DNA from: Clostridia bacterium
Lineage (GTDB): Bacteria > Bacillota > Clostridia > Oscillospirales > QAKW01
DNA: 39,285 nt
Direction: 5' to 3'
NCBI GenBank assembly: GCA_017937065.1
Contig: JAGBEI010000030.1
Coordinates: forward strand, 1 to 39,285
A program made the position numbers and the translations under genes. The notes beneath the pieces are model-generated. The model had not been told where the DNA came from, searched no databases, and saw only the letters and a list, made by a program, of their open reading frames with translations. Within the stretch, counting starts at the first letter, position 1. Each line of letters begins with the position of its first letter. Below are positions 1 through 8,862 of the stretch, piece after piece.

Positions 1-347
1 AGGTAGGGTGCAGGTTTGGATTCTATCACTTCATTTGGTTCCGTTGTGCTGACGTCAACAGCAGGCTCAGATTCAGTATCATCATTCTTTTCCGGCTCTG
101 TATTTTGTTCATCAGAACCATTGTCAGGCGTTTCCTGTTTTGTCTCTGTTTCTTCCGCGTCATCGCCATTTACTGTATTCTCTTTTTCAGTATCGGCATT
201 ATTTTCAGCTTCTTTTGCTTCTGCATTTTCCGATGTTTCCGGCGCGGCGCCGGGCGCACCCGATACATCGCCTTGGGGCATGCGTTTACATGATGACATC
301 GATATCATCATGACTGCTATTATCAATAATGCTATTTTGCGTTTCAT
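1..347 (-). CDS. Acidic, low-complexity putative lipoprotein (N-terminal part, cut by window edge)
   Basis: I read this frame directly from the minus strand. It opens with ATG at 347, preceded by AGGAGG at 356-361, and stays open for 115 codons to the left edge, so the C-terminus is missing. The N-terminus is a basic stretch (MKRK), a hydrophobic core (IALLIIAVMMISM) and then SSC at residues 18-20, which looks like a signal peptide with a lipobox (M-S-S-C). From about residue 25 it is a Glu/Asp/Thr/Asn/Pro-rich spacer with almost no hydrophobic residues. Such spacers usually tether a surface domain to the membrane anchor. The functional domain would lie outside the window, so no function is assigned. 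The overlapping plus-strand frame is a serine-rich shadow. Confidence 0.75.
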   Translation of the reverse strand, partial: MKRKIALLIIAVMMISMSSCKRMPQGDVSGAPGAAPETSENAEAKEAENNADTEKENTVNGDDAEETETKQETPDNGSDEQNTEPEKNDDTESEPAVDVSTTEPNEVIESKPAPY

Positions 348-361
348 TTTCTTTTCCTCCT

Positions 362-715
362 AATTCTAATATTGTTTTCTGCCAAACCGCGAACGGTCAT
401 AATCGGCAATGCTATAGTCAAATTGAAAATACCACCTATATAAATAATGACGAACTCCTATATGATACTTTTAATAAACTGCTATATGGTAAATTAAAAA
501 AATTACAATTATTTATCCGACTAAGGTCTTTAACTTACTTATATATGTAATTAAAATAAAAAAATGTTGCATTTTCTGTAAAAAATATTATATTTGGTTA
601 AGTGCACAAAGAAAGCATTAAATATACGCCAACAGCAAAATATTTTTGGTGATAACGCACAAAAATATTCCCGCCGATAAATCGACGGGAACATTACAGC
701 TTGCATTATATCAAA
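362..715. other. AT-rich intergenic region without recognisable gene
   Basis: These 354 bases between the lipoprotein gene and hppA are very AT-rich. Apart from the hppA terminator at the right end, I see no supported ORF, tRNA or riboswitch. The small plus-strand frame at 329-550 has no ribosome binding site and an unnatural composition. The lipoprotein promoter must lie here, but I found no convincing -35/-10 pair. Confidence 0.6.
660..691 (-). terminator. Rho-independent terminator of hppA
   Basis: An inverted repeat at 668-691 (TTCCCG arm, one C-A mismatch, CGAT inner stem, tetraloop) is followed on the minus strand by a TTTTT tract. It lies about 25 nt beyond the hppA stop codon. Confidence 0.75.
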
Positions 716-2809
716 TTACAGTATGCTGAAATTAATCACAAGCGCTGCAAAAACAATAGACACCATTGACAAAAGCTTTATTAAAATATTTATTGACGGA
801 CCGGATGTGTCCTTAAACGGATCGCCAACCGTATCGCCGACAACAGCCGCTTTATGCTGTTCACTGCCCTTGCCTCCGTGAACGCCGCTTTCAATATATT
901 TTTTGGCATTATCCCAGGCACCGCCGGAATTTGACATGAAAATTGCCGTCAAAAATCCCGATGCGGTAGCGCCTGCCAGCATACCGACAACACCGTTTAC
1001 ACCGAGGATAAGACCGCAGACTACCGGGCAGACAATCGCTACAACGGTAGGCAGAACCATCTCTTTAAGACTTGCCTTTGTACAAAGGTCAACACATTTG
1101 GCATAATCCGCCTCAGCCTTGCCCTCCATAAGACCTTTGATTTCCTTAAACTGCCTGCGCACCTCTACTACTACCGACTGTGCGGCTTTACCCACAGACT
1201 CCATTGTAAGAGCGGCAAAAACAAACGGCAGACAAGCGCCGATAAACAGACCGATAAGCACGCTGGGATTCATAATACTCAGGTCAAATGCAAAATCAGG
1301 CTTTATCGCTTTTACCTTATCAATATACGACGCCATAAGTGCCAAAGCCGTAAGCGCCGCAGAGCCGATTGCAAAGCCCTTGCCGGTAGCAGCGGTCGTA
1401 TTTCCGAGCGAATCGAGCGCGTCAGTGCGTTCACGCACCTCAGGTTCAAGCCCTGCCATTTCGGCAATACCGCCCGCATTATCCGCCACAGGACCGTATG
1501 CGTCGGTCGCAAGGGTGATGCCGAGTGTAGATAACATGCCGACAGCGGCAAGCGCTATACCGTACAATCCCAGCCCCGAATCCGATGCGCCGCCGGACAC
1601 AAAATATGAAACTAAAACGCAGACAGAAATAATTATTATGGGAAGTACGGTTGACATCATGCCTAAAGACAAGCCGCCTATAATAATAGTTGCAGAGCCC
1701 GTCTCGGAGGTAGATGCCAGCTTTTTGGTAGGTTTGTATGAATCAGAGGTAAAATACTCAGTGGACTGTCCTATAAGCACGCCTGCAACAAGCCCCGCAA
1801 GTATGGAAAAATAAAGACCGATATGTGAAAAATCGCCTATCCCGTCACCTAAAACCACATTTACAAGAGGAAGCGCCGCAACGGCAATCACAACCGCCGA
1901 AAAATTTGTTCCACGGCTCAGCGCACGCAAAAGAGACTTCTGGTCGGCATTTTCCTTAGTCTTAACAAAAATCGTGCCTATTATTGAACAGATGATACCT
2001 ATTGCCGCCATCAGCATAGGAAGCGCCATTGCGTTTAATGTGCCGAAAGCCGCAACACCAAGTGCGGACGAAGATATTATCGAGCCGACATAGGACTCAT
2101 ACAAATCGGCACCCATTCCGGCAACGTCACCTACATTGTCGCCGACATTATCCGCAATAACCGCCGGATTTCTGGGGTCATCCTCTGGTATTCCGGCTTC
2201 AACCTTACCGACAAGATCCGCTCCCACATCAGCGGCTTTGGTGAAGATACCGCCGCCCACTCTTGCAAACAGAGCCATTGATGACGCACCCATACCGAAC
2301 GTCAGCATAGCTCCCGTCATATCGGCAGGCGAAAGCCTGAATACATATTTTAAGAGCGCAAACCAGATAGATATATCCAAAAGACCGAGACCTACAACGG
2401 TAAATCCCATGACCGACCCTGCGGAAAAAGCGATACGCAGTCCGCGGTTAAGCCCATCGCGACAGGCGTTTGCGGTTCTTGCATTTGATGCCGTTGCAAT
2501 TTTCATTCCCACAAAGCCGGAAAGACCGGAGAAAAAACCGCCGGTAACAAATGCAAACGGAACAAACCAAGTCAGCATTCCGCATGCAGCCATAACACAG
2601 AGAATAACAAACATCACCGCAAAAAACACAGCTACTACGGTATACTGTCTTTTAAGATACGCATTAGCCCCCGAGCGCACCGACTGTGAAATTTTTTTCA
2701 TCTTTTCCGTACCTTCGGAAAATTTAAGCACCTTTTTTGCCGTAAACAATGCAAAAACAAGTGCCGTCACCGCACCCAAAAAGGTAAAAATAACGAGATA
2801 ATTTTCCAT
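716..2809 (-). CDS. hppA: Membrane-bound, K+-dependent ion-translocating pyrophosphatase
   Basis: This 697-residue integral membrane protein has the normal length for the family and about 16 hydrophobic segments. It hydrolyses pyrophosphate and pumps H+ or Na+ across the cytoplasmic membrane. The acidic catalytic loop is at about residues 194-240, with the DNVGDNVGDVAG core at 220-231. A second substrate-binding block near the C-terminus carries GDTVGDPFKDTSGPS. At 469-478 the motif GNTTAATGKG has Ala where K+-independent enzymes have Lys, which places it in the K+-dependent class. Many members of that class pump Na+, and the sequence alone does not settle the ion. It is monocistronic, with its own promoter and terminator. 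The start is the ATG at 2809, with only a weak GGTAAG upstream. Confidence 0.97.
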   Translation of the reverse strand: MENYLVIFTFLGAVTALVFALFTAKKVLKFSEGTEKMKKISQSVRSGANAYLKRQYTVVAVFFAVMFVILCVMAACGMLTWFVPFAFVTGGFFSGLSGFVGMKIATASNARTANACRDGLNRGLRIAFSAGSVMGFTVVGLGLLDISIWFALLKYVFRLSPADMTGAMLTFGMGASSMALFARVGGGIFTKAADVGADLVGKVEAGIPEDDPRNPAVIADNVGDNVGDVAGMGADLYESYVGSIISSSALGVAAFGTLNAMALPMLMAAIGIICSIIGTIFVKTKENADQKSLLRALSRGTNFSAVVIAVAALPLVNVVLGDGIGDFSHIGLYFSILAGLVAGVLIGQSTEYFTSDSYKPTKKLASTSETGSATIIIGGLSLGMMSTVLPIIIISVCVLVSYFVSGGASDSGLGLYGIALAAVGMLSTLGITLATDAYGPVADNAGGIAEMAGLEPEVRERTDALDSLGNTTAATGKGFAIGSAALTALALMASYIDKVKAIKPDFAFDLSIMNPSVLIGLFIGACLPFVFAALTMESVGKAAQSVVVEVRRQFKEIKGLMEGKAEADYAKCVDLCTKASLKEMVLPTVVAIVCPVVCGLILGVNGVVGMLAGATASGFLTAIFMSNSGGAWDNAKKYIESGVHGGKGSEQHKAAVVGDTVGDPFKDTSGPSINILIKLLSMVSIVFAALVINFSIL

Positions 2810-2841
2810 AACTTACCTACTCTCTTAAATATTGTTTATTA

Positions 2842-2870
2842 ATAATATACCAAAAACGAAAGTTTGTCAA
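2842..2870 (-). promoter_or_regulatory. Sigma-A promoter of hppA
   Basis: On the minus strand TTGACA (2865-2870) and TATTAT (2842-2847) are separated by exactly 17 nt. The start codon is about 32 nt downstream of the -10 box, leaving a short leader. Confidence 0.8.
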
Positions 2871-3004
2871 TCAAAAATTTCATTTAAGCATATAATTTAC
2901 GGTTGATATAATAATTTTAACAAGATTTTTGAAACTTTCCCTGCAAAATCAATTTATATCTTTATATATAATAATGTATACAATATTACCCGCTAATATC
3001 CGCC

Positions 3005-3037
3005 AAAGTAAAAATCGCACGGAAGTTTCCGTGCGAT
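3005..3037 (-). terminator. Rho-independent terminator of the GDPD gene
   Basis: A perfect 11-bp stem at 3014-3024/3027-3037 (ATCGCACGGAA) with a 2-nt gap at its tip is followed on the minus strand by TTTTACTTT. It begins 5 nt after the stop codon. Confidence 0.85.
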
Positions 3038-3042
3038 GCAAA

Positions 3043-3780
3043 TTATTTTAAATTTATTTTTCTGCCCAAAACCTTCATTAGAGGAACAGGGTTATTTGCC
3101 GTAATAAGAGAGGCGTTTTTGCTTATTGCAAGACGAACGGTTTCTTCATCGTCCGCACAGTAAAAATGAATAGGAAGTCCTTTATCAAGATAAACGCTTA
3201 ATATTTCCGAATTCAAAAACGCGGTGCTGAGACCCAGCTCATCATAATACTTATATGAGTCTGCTTCAAATTCTTTCATTTGAAAATCGGGATATCCCAT
3301 CGTCCTGCCGTTATATTTCGTTTTTATATATTTTATTATACGGGCATTAAAACAGTAAAACCAACAGTTTTCAAAAAGACCGAAAGCCTTTAACATATCA
3401 ACGGAAATATCAACGCAATGCTCATCATATGCCTTGAATTCCACACCCAGCTTAAAATGCGGGTTTTTGGAACAAACAAGCGTCAAAACCTCTTTAAGTG
3501 TCGGCACACGTGTGCCTGCAAACTTCTCTCCGTAAATTTTGCTGCCTATATCCAGCTTTTTTATCTCGGCAAGAGTCATTTCCTCAATTACCGCATGTTC
3601 CCCCGATACCCGCCATGTATCGGAATCATGCATAATTACAGGTACTCCGTCCTTTGACATACGTATATCAAATTCAAAGGCGTCAACGCCAAGGTCCATA
3701 GCTGCTTCAAAAGAAACAAGTGAATTTTCCGGATAATCGCTGCGCCAACCTCTGTGACCTTCTACAATAATACTATTCAT
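3043..3780 (-). CDS. Glycerophosphodiester phosphodiesterase
   Basis: This 245-residue single-domain enzyme of the GDPD/PI-PLC-like TIM-barrel family hydrolyses glycerophosphodiesters to sn-glycerol 3-phosphate and an alcohol. The family signature is clear: HRG at 9-11, PEN at 17-19, then FEFDIRMSKDGVPVIMHD, with metal and catalytic residues expected at E36, D38 and H51. There is no signal peptide or membrane segment, so it is probably cytosolic and recycles lipid head-group diesters. The start is supported by AAGGAG about 8 nt upstream. It stands alone between its own promoter and terminator. Confidence 0.93.
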   Translation of the reverse strand: MNSIIVEGHRGWRSDYPENSLVSFEAAMDLGVDAFEFDIRMSKDGVPVIMHDSDTWRVSGEHAVIEEMTLAEIKKLDIGSKIYGEKFAGTRVPTLKEVLTLVCSKNPHFKLGVEFKAYDEHCVDISVDMLKAFGLFENCWFYCFNARIIKYIKTKYNGRTMGYPDFQMKEFEADSYKYYDELGLSTAFLNSEILSVYLDKGLPIHFYCADDEETVRLAISKNASLITANNPVPLMKVLGRKINLK

Positions 3781-3805
3781 CGGTTTACTCCTTAACTTTT
3801 TTAAA

Positions 3806-3834
3806 ATTATATTTGAAAACTATTTAAAAATCAA
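3806..3834 (-). promoter_or_regulatory. Probable sigma-A promoter of the GDPD gene
   Basis: On the minus strand TTGATT (3829-3834) and a perfect TATAAT (3806-3811) are 17 nt apart, about 25 nt before the start codon. Confidence 0.7.
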
Positions 3835-3914
3835 TATTTTTAAAAGAAATAACGATATCGGGGTACGTAGAAAGATAATATATAAGCTGCCGCGTGTGTT
3901 CTATTCAGTTTTTT

Positions 3915-3949
3915 TGCATAAAAACAGCACCCGCCGGGTATGCGGGTGC
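3915..3949 (-). terminator. Rho-independent terminator of rplM-rpsI
   Basis: An 8-bp GC-rich stem (GCACCCGC at 3927-3934 with GCGGGTGC at 3942-3949) is followed on the minus strand by a T-rich tract, about 20 nt past the rpsI stop. Confidence 0.75.
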
Positions 3950-3971
3950 CGAAAAATACATAATACTGTTT

Positions 3972-4370
3972 TTATCTCTTTGAGAACTGGGGAGCACGAC
4001 GTGCGGCTTTGAGACCGTACTTTTTACGCTCTTTCATTCTCGGGTCACGTGTAATAAAGCCGGCCTTTTTGAGAATCGGCTTAAGCGTCTCGTCGGACTC
4101 GACAAGAGCTCTGGCAACACCGTGACGTATTGCGCCTGCCTGACCTGTTACACCGCCGCCGTTTACATTGACGATAACGTCAAATTTACCGAGCGTCTCT
4201 GTAAGCTCCAGCGGCTGACGGACAATAAGCTTGAGTGTCTCAAGACCGAAATAATCGTCAATATCTCTGCCGTTGATGGTGATGGAACCGCTGCCGGGAA
4301 GAAGTCTTACTCTTGCAACAGACGACTTTCTTCTGCCTGTACCGTAAAAATATGCGTCATTATTATACAT
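3972..4370 (-). CDS. rpsI: Small-subunit ribosomal protein uS9
   Basis: This 132-residue protein has the usual length and hallmarks of uS9. The N-terminal [15 protein letters not shown] segment binds rRNA. The central [21 protein letters not shown] is conserved. The very basic C-terminal tail ends in FSKR and reaches toward the P-site tRNA. It is the second gene of the rplM-rpsI operon, 13 nt after rplM, with a strong AAGGAGG 8-9 nt before ATG. Confidence 0.98.
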   Translation of the reverse strand: MYNNDAYFYGTGRRKSSVARVRLLPGSGSITINGRDIDDYFGLETLKLIVRQPLELTETLGKFDVIVNVNGGGVTGQAGAIRHGVARALVESDETLKPILKKAGFITRDPRMKERKKYGLKAARRAPQFSKR

Positions 4371-4383
4371 TCGTAAAACCTCC

Positions 4384-4812
4384 TTACTTTACAAATATTT
4401 CCGGCTTCTGAGCCTGCTGTGCATGCTCCTGACCTGCCGATACTCTGATTCTTGTCATAGCGGCGTTGGCAATCTTGTTCTTGGGAAGCATACCCTTAAT
4501 AGCAATTTTCAAAAGCTTTTCGGGATTTTTCTCAAGCAGCTCGCCATAGGATACTTCCTTAAGTCCGCCGATGTGACCTGTATGATGTCTGTAAAATTTA
4601 TCGGTTAGCTTTTTGCCGGTAAGAACGACCTTAGAAGCGTTTGTGACAATAACGCAGTCGCCGCAATCCACATGGGGGGTATAATCAGGACGATGCTTGC
4701 CCATAAGAATGGTGGCAGCCTGAGCGGCAACTTTACCAAGCGGCTTATCCGCCGCATCGACAATGTACCACTTTCTCTCGACGTCCTGAGGATTTTTCAT
4801 AAATGTAGACAT
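4384..4812 (-). CDS. rplM: Large-subunit ribosomal protein uL13
   Basis: This 142-residue protein matches uL13 along its length. It has the N-terminal [17 protein letters not shown], then [21 protein letters not shown], then the [15 protein letters not shown] block and the C-terminal GMLPKN segment. It is an early 23S rRNA assembly protein. It is first in the conserved rplM-rpsI operon, driven by a consensus promoter about 35 nt upstream. In B. subtilis this pair is attached to the larger cluster containing truA; here it stands alone. Confidence 0.98.
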   Translation of the reverse strand: MSTFMKNPQDVERKWYIVDAADKPLGKVAAQAATILMGKHRPDYTPHVDCGDCVIVTNASKVVLTGKKLTDKFYRHHTGHIGGLKEVSYGELLEKNPEKLLKIAIKGMLPKNKIANAAMTRIRVSAGQEHAQQAQKPEIFVK

Positions 4813-4847
4813 GATCTGAATTCCTCTCGTTTTTATTTTACCGTGTT

Positions 4848-4876
4848 ATTATAATACGCGCATGATATTTTGTCAA
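4848..4876 (-). promoter_or_regulatory. Consensus sigma-A promoter of rplM-rpsI
   Basis: On the minus strand a perfect TTGACA (4871-4876) and a perfect TATAAT (4848-4853) are separated by 17 nt. Such a strong promoter suits ribosomal protein genes. Confidence 0.9.
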
Positions 4877-4980
4877 TACACTTTTTGGTTTTTTTCAAAC
4901 TGTATCGTTCAAACTCGTATTTTCGGCGTTTTGCTCTTATTTTCTTTAAAATACTCACTTTAAAAATACACATTTATTTA

Positions 4981-5009
4981 TTGACAATACCGTATCGGAT
5001 AAATAAAAT
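4981..5009 (+). promoter_or_regulatory. Sigma-A promoter of the TtcA-family gene
   Basis: TTGACA (4981-4986) and TAAAAT (5004-5009) are 17 nt apart, ahead of AAGGAG at 5025-5030 and the GTG at 5038. It is divergent from the rplM promoter. Confidence 0.8.
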
Positions 5010-5037
5010 AATAGTATATTCATTAAGGAGACAAAAC

Positions 5038-5757
5038 GTGCAGCAGATAATGAGCAGGCTGAGAAAAGCCATTGACGAGTATAATATGATAGAAACGGGA
5101 GATAGGGTCGCAGTGGCGCTTTCCGGCGGAAAGGACTCCGCTCTTATGCTTAAGGCAATGGCAAGACTGTCCGAATTCCACCCGAAAAATTTTACGGTCT
5201 GCGCAGTATTTGTGGATTTAGGGCTGGGCAACATAGATATCGAGGGTATAAAGCGGCTTTGTGAAGATGCAGGGACAGAGCTTAATATCAAGTACACGGA
5301 GATAGGAAAAATAATTTTCGACTACCGCCGTGAGCAGAATCCCTGTGCTTTATGTGCAAAAATGCGCCGCGGCGTCATTCATGACGGCGCAATAGAGCTC
5401 GGTGCTCGTAAAATAGCACTTGGGCATCACATGGACGATGCCGTGGAAACATTCATGATGAACCTAATGTATGAAGGACGCATCGGCTGCTTTCAGCCGG
5501 TAACATACCTGTCACGCAAGAATGTAACGGTTATAAGACCCATGATATATATGAATGAGCGTGAGATAAAGGGAGCCGTAAAAAGACTGAATATACCGGT
5601 CATGAAAAGCCCCTGCCCTGTTGACGGCACAACAAAGCGAGAGGACACAAAACAGCTTTTAAAGGAGCTGAGCCGTGAGCACCCGAACATCAAAAAAAGC
5701 ATCTTCGGCGCAATACAGCGCGCGGGAATTGACGGCTGGGGGATAAATATTAACTAA
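5038..5757 (+). CDS. TtcA-family tRNA 2-thiolation ATPase
   Basis: This adenine nucleotide alpha-hydrolase of the PP-loop superfamily resembles TtcA, which thiolates cytidine 32 of tRNA using ATP and an iron-sulfur cluster. With the GTG start at 5038 it has 239 residues: PP-loop SGGKDS at 29-34, CALC (C103, C106), GHHMDD at 129-134, and a third cysteine at 193 in SPCPVDG. The three cysteines match the cluster ligands of TtcA. The frame is open back to 4870, but the upstream 56 codons overlap the promoter and are not protein-like. AAGGAG lies 7 nt before the GTG. The exact tRNA target is not proven, as related proteins exist that modify other bases. Confidence 0.85.
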   Translation: MQQIMSRLRKAIDEYNMIETGDRVAVALSGGKDSALMLKAMARLSEFHPKNFTVCAVFVDLGLGNIDIEGIKRLCEDAGTELNIKYTEIGKIIFDYRREQNPCALCAKMRRGVIHDGAIELGARKIALGHHMDDAVETFMMNLMYEGRIGCFQPVTYLSRKNVTVIRPMIYMNEREIKGAVKRLNIPVMKSPCPVDGTTKREDTKQLLKELSREHPNIKKSIFGAIQRAGIDGWGININ

Positions 5758-5911
5758 TCGTTCCTTGCTTGTTTTATTATGCCGATAATCCAAAAAAGAG
5801 CCCTGTAATAAATATATCGTCTCTGTCAGATGCGTCAACGACATTTTGAAATACAGTGCAAATCTTTCAAGTGCAAGCTAAGCCGTCTTATTTTGTGCAG
5901 TGCAAAAGCTA

Positions 5912-5940
5912 TTGACAAAAGTATTTTGCTGTTATATAAT
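5912..5940 (+). promoter_or_regulatory. Consensus sigma-A promoter of the T-box/valS unit
   Basis: A perfect TTGACA (5912-5917) and a perfect TATAAT (5935-5940) are separated by 17 nt, directly upstream of the T-box leader. The 154 nt between the preceding gene (stop at 5757) and this promoter show nothing else I can support. Confidence 0.92.
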
Positions 5941-5946
5941 AGCAAA

Positions 5947-6200
5947 TACAAAGACTGTGACGAAAATGCATTGCCCGCAGCGTTTCACAGAGAGGCGGCA
6001 AAGGCTGAAAACCGCTAAACACAGGAGCAGTGCTGTCAATTCCGAGTCGGAGGAAAGAAAGGCTGACGCCGAGTAGAATCCTCCCGCAGTTGCTGCGTTA
6101 AAGCATGCCAAGTGGCAGAAATCAGCATTTTTCTGCAATTTGAGTGGTACCGCGGATACATTTTATTCGTCTCAAAGCATAGCTTTGAGACGATTTTTTA
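5947..6200 (+). promoter_or_regulatory. T-box riboswitch, tRNA-Val specific, controlling valS
   Basis: This leader senses uncharged tRNA and prevents premature termination. The T-box core TGGTACCGCGG is at 6145-6155. A terminator follows, with a perfect 11-bp stem (CGTCTCAAAGC, 6168-6192) and a T6 run. In Stem I the arms GCATTGC and GCAGTGC can pair, and the unpaired GTC at 6035-6037 sits opposite a GACGAAAAT loop-E-like segment. GTC is a valine codon. The variable base of the T-box is T, which pairs with A73, the usual discriminator of tRNA-Val. Both checks agree with the downstream gene. The start coordinate is inferred from the promoter. Confidence 0.93.
6168..6199 (+). terminator. Regulated terminator of the valS T-box
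   Basis: A perfect 11-bp hairpin with an ATA loop (6168-6192) is followed by TTTTTT. The T-box core upstream would form the competing antiterminator when uncharged tRNA-Val is bound. Confidence 0.9.
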
Positions 6201-6218
6201 TTTAAGGAGATGAATAAC

Positions 6219-8846
6219 ATGCCAAAAGAGCTTGCAAAGGTTTACAAGCCGTCGGAATTTGAAAAAGACGTTTATCAGATGTGGCTTGACAGAAAATACT
6301 TTCATGCCGAGCCTGACAGCAGCAAAAAGCCGTTTACAATAGTAATACCTCCCCCTAATGTCACGGGTCAGCTTCACATGGGCCATGCTCTCGACGAGAC
6401 ACTTCAGGACATTCTCATTCGCTACAAGCGCATGCAGGGATATAATGCGCTGTGGATTCCGGGTACGGATCACGCGGGGATTGCAACGCAAATCAAGGTT
6501 GAGCAGGTACTGCGCGAAGAGGAGGGGCTTTCCCGTTACGATTTGGGACGCGAGAAGTTCTTGGAGCGTGTATGGGACTGGAAAACGCATTACGGCGACA
6601 GAATAGTAAACCAGCTCAAAAAGCTGGGCTCCTCCTGCGACTGGGACCGTGAGCGCTTTACAATGGACGAGGGCTGCTCAAAGGCTGTCAAAGAGGTTTT
6701 TGTCAACCTTTACAATAAAGGTCTCATTTATCGCGGAAACCGCATTATAAACTGGTGCCCCAAATGCGTGACCGCCCTTTCCGACGCGGAGGTTGAATAC
6801 TCCGAGGACGAGGGCTTTTTCTGGCACATTCGCTATCCCGTAAAGGACAGTGAAAATGAATTTGTCGAGATAGCGACAACCCGACCGGAAACAATGCTGG
6901 GTGACAGTGCGGTTGCAGTTAATCCAAATGATGCGCGCTACACTCACCTTGTAGGCAAAACACTCATTTTGCCGCTGGTTGACAGAGAAATCCCCGTTGT
7001 TGCCGACGATTACGTAGACATGGGTTTCGGCACCGGCTGCGTTAAAATAACGCCCTGCCACGACCCAAACGACTTTGAGGTAGGCAAGCGCCATAATCTC
7101 GAAGAAATTCTTGTTCTTGACGACAATGCGAAAGTAAATGAAAACGGCGGAAAATACGTGGGGCTTGACAGGTACGAGGCAAGAGAAAAAATTGTCCGCG
7201 ACCTTGACGCGGGCGGATATCTTGTAAAGGTTGTCCCGCACAGTCACAACGTAGGAAAATGTTACCGCTGCGGCACAACGGTAGAGCCTATTGCGTCAAA
7301 GCAGTGGTTTGTAAAAATGAAGCCGCTTGCAAAGCGCGCAATAGAGGCTGTCAAGACAAAAGAAACGGAATTTGTCCCGGACAGATTTCAGAAAATATAT
7401 CTGAACTGGATGGAGAATGTGCGCGACTGGTGCATTTCCCGTCAGCTTTGGTGGGGGCACAGAATTCCTGCCTATTACTGCGGTGACTGCTCACACATGG
7501 AAATTTCCAAAACGGACGTTGACACATGCCCGAAATGCGGCAGTAAAAATATAACGCAGGAGGAGGACGTTCTTGACACGTGGTTTTCTTCAGCGCTGTG
7601 GCCGTTCTCAACACTGGGCTGGCCGGAAAAAACAAAGGAGCTTGAATATTTCTATCCCACAAGCGTGCTTGTCACGGGCTATGACATCATCTTTTTCTGG
7701 GTTGCCAGAATGATGTTTTCGGGACTTGAGCATACGGGTCATGCACCGTTTAAGCATGTGCTTATTCACGGTCTTGTAAGAGACAGTCAGGGTCGCAAAA
7801 TGTCAAAATCGCTGGGCAACGGTATAGACCCGCTGGAAATAATAGATAAGTACGGCGCTGACGCGCTGCGCTTTACTCTGGCAACAGGCAACGCGCCCGG
7901 CAATGACATGCGCTTTCACACCGAGCGCGTGGAGGCGTCCCGCAACTTTGCAAACAAGGTGTGGAACGCGGCGCGCTTTATTCTTATGTACGCTCAGAGT
8001 GAAGACCACGCCGATTATAAAGTCGATATGTCGGCGTTGGAGGACGAGGACAAGTGGATTATCCACGGCTGCAACCGCCTGGCGCGCGAGGTTACGGAAA
8101 ATCTCGACAAGTTCGAGATTGGCATGGCACTGCAAAAGCTGTATGATTTTATTTACGACAGCTTCTGCGACTGGTATATCGAGCTTGTTAAACCGAGACT
8201 GTACGAAGGCGGTGATACTGCTCAGAAGGCGCTGTCGGTACTCGTTACGGTATTCTCGTCGGTGCTTCGCATGCTGCACCCCTTTATGCCGTTTATAACA
8301 GAAGAAATCTGGCAGGCAATGCCGGTCGAGGGCGAATCGGTTATGATTGCCCCCTACCCTGCCTTTGACAGCAGTATCAGCTTTGAGTCAGAGTGCGAAA
8401 AGATGAACGACATAATGGAAACAATAACGGCAATACGCAACCGCCGTGCAGAGATGAACGTGCCCATGTCAAAGAAAGCAAAGCTGTTTATCGACTCGCA
8501 CAGCGCGCACGGCTTCAGGGACAGCGAAAAATTTTACGAAAAGCTGGCGGGTGCAAGCGAGGTCGTATTCGGCAAATGCAAGGAGGACGGCGCGGTGGAG
8601 ATTATAACTCACGCGGCAAATCTGTATATCCCGTTTGCCGAGCTTGTAAATCTTGACGAAGAACGCGCACGGCTGACAAAGGAGCTTGACAAAGCAAAAA
8701 GCGAGCTTGCGCGAGTTAAAGGCAAGCTTGCAAACGAAGGTTTTGTCTCCAAGGCACCCGCGGCGCTGATAGAGGCTGAGCGCGGCAAGCTTGCAAAGTA
8801 CGAAACACTGGTAGAAACAATAACAAAATCGCTTGAAAACCTGTAA
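6219..8846 (+). CDS. valS: Valyl-tRNA synthetase
   Basis: This class I aminoacyl-tRNA synthetase has 875 residues, normal for bacterial ValRS. The HIGH motif appears as HMGH at 53-56, the KMSKS motif at 527-531, and the editing domain lies between. There are Cys-pair motifs near residues 345 (CYRCG) and 420-440 (CGDC/CPKCG). The last 65 residues are the charged coiled-coil arm typical of ValRS. Start choice: an ATG exists at 6210, but AAGGAG at 6204-6209 touches it. The ATG at 6219 has the correct 9-nt spacing. It is controlled by the tRNA-Val T-box and followed by folC 16 nt later. Confidence 0.98.
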   Translation: MPKELAKVYKPSEFEKDVYQMWLDRKYFHAEPDSSKKPFTIVIPPPNVTGQLHMGHALDETLQDILIRYKRMQGYNALWIPGTDHAGIATQIKVEQVLREEEGLSRYDLGREKFLERVWDWKTHYGDRIVNQLKKLGSSCDWDRERFTMDEGCSKAVKEVFVNLYNKGLIYRGNRIINWCPKCVTALSDAEVEYSEDEGFFWHIRYPVKDSENEFVEIATTRPETMLGDSAVAVNPNDARYTHLVGKTLILPLVDREIPVVADDYVDMGFGTGCVKITPCHDPNDFEVGKRHNLEEILVLDDNAKVNENGGKYVGLDRYEAREKIVRDLDAGGYLVKVVPHSHNVGKCYRCGTTVEPIASKQWFVKMKPLAKRAIEAVKTKETEFVPDRFQKIYLNWMENVRDWCISRQLWWGHRIPAYYCGDCSHMEISKTDVDTCPKCGSKNITQEEDVLDTWFSSALWPFSTLGWPEKTKELEYFYPTSVLVTGYDIIFFWVARMMFSGLEHTGHAPFKHVLIHGLVRDSQGRKMSKSLGNGIDPLEIIDKYGADALRFTLATGNAPGNDMRFHTERVEASRNFANKVWNAARFILMYAQSEDHADYKVDMSALEDEDKWIIHGCNRLAREVTENLDKFEIGMALQKLYDFIYDSFCDWYIELVKPRLYEGGDTAQKALSVLVTVFSSVLRMLHPFMPFITEEIWQAMPVEGESVMIAPYPAFDSSISFESECEKMNDIMETITAIRNRRAEMNVPMSKKAKLFIDSHSAHGFRDSEKFYEKLAGASEVVFGKCKEDGAVEIITHAANLYIPFAELVNLDEERARLTKELDKAKSELARVKGKLANEGFVSKAPAALIEAERGKLAKYETLVETITKSLENL

Positions 8847-8862
8847 ACACGGAGGAAATGCC

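Noticed and set aside
16..363. Serine/phenylalanine-rich plus-strand frame at the left edge
   Set aside because: The minus strand has an AGGAGG-preceded lipoprotein start in the same interval; the plus frame is its reverse complement.
329..550. 73-codon plus-strand frame in the first intergenic region
   Set aside because: There is no ribosome binding site and no protein-like pattern; it overlaps the lipoprotein start.
1119..1814. Long plus-strand frames opposite hppA (also 2136-2801)
   Set aside because: They are Pro/Ser/Ala-rich shadows of the conserved pyrophosphatase coding strand, with no start signals.
4870..5037. N-terminal extension of the TtcA-family protein
   Set aside because: This part of the open frame covers the promoter (4981-5009) and lacks a ribosome binding site; the GTG at 5038 has AAGGAG at ideal spacing.
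6678..7247. Minus-strand frames of 100-190 codons inside valS (also 7803-8279)
   Set aside because: They are antisense to conserved synthetase domains and have no start signals or family features.
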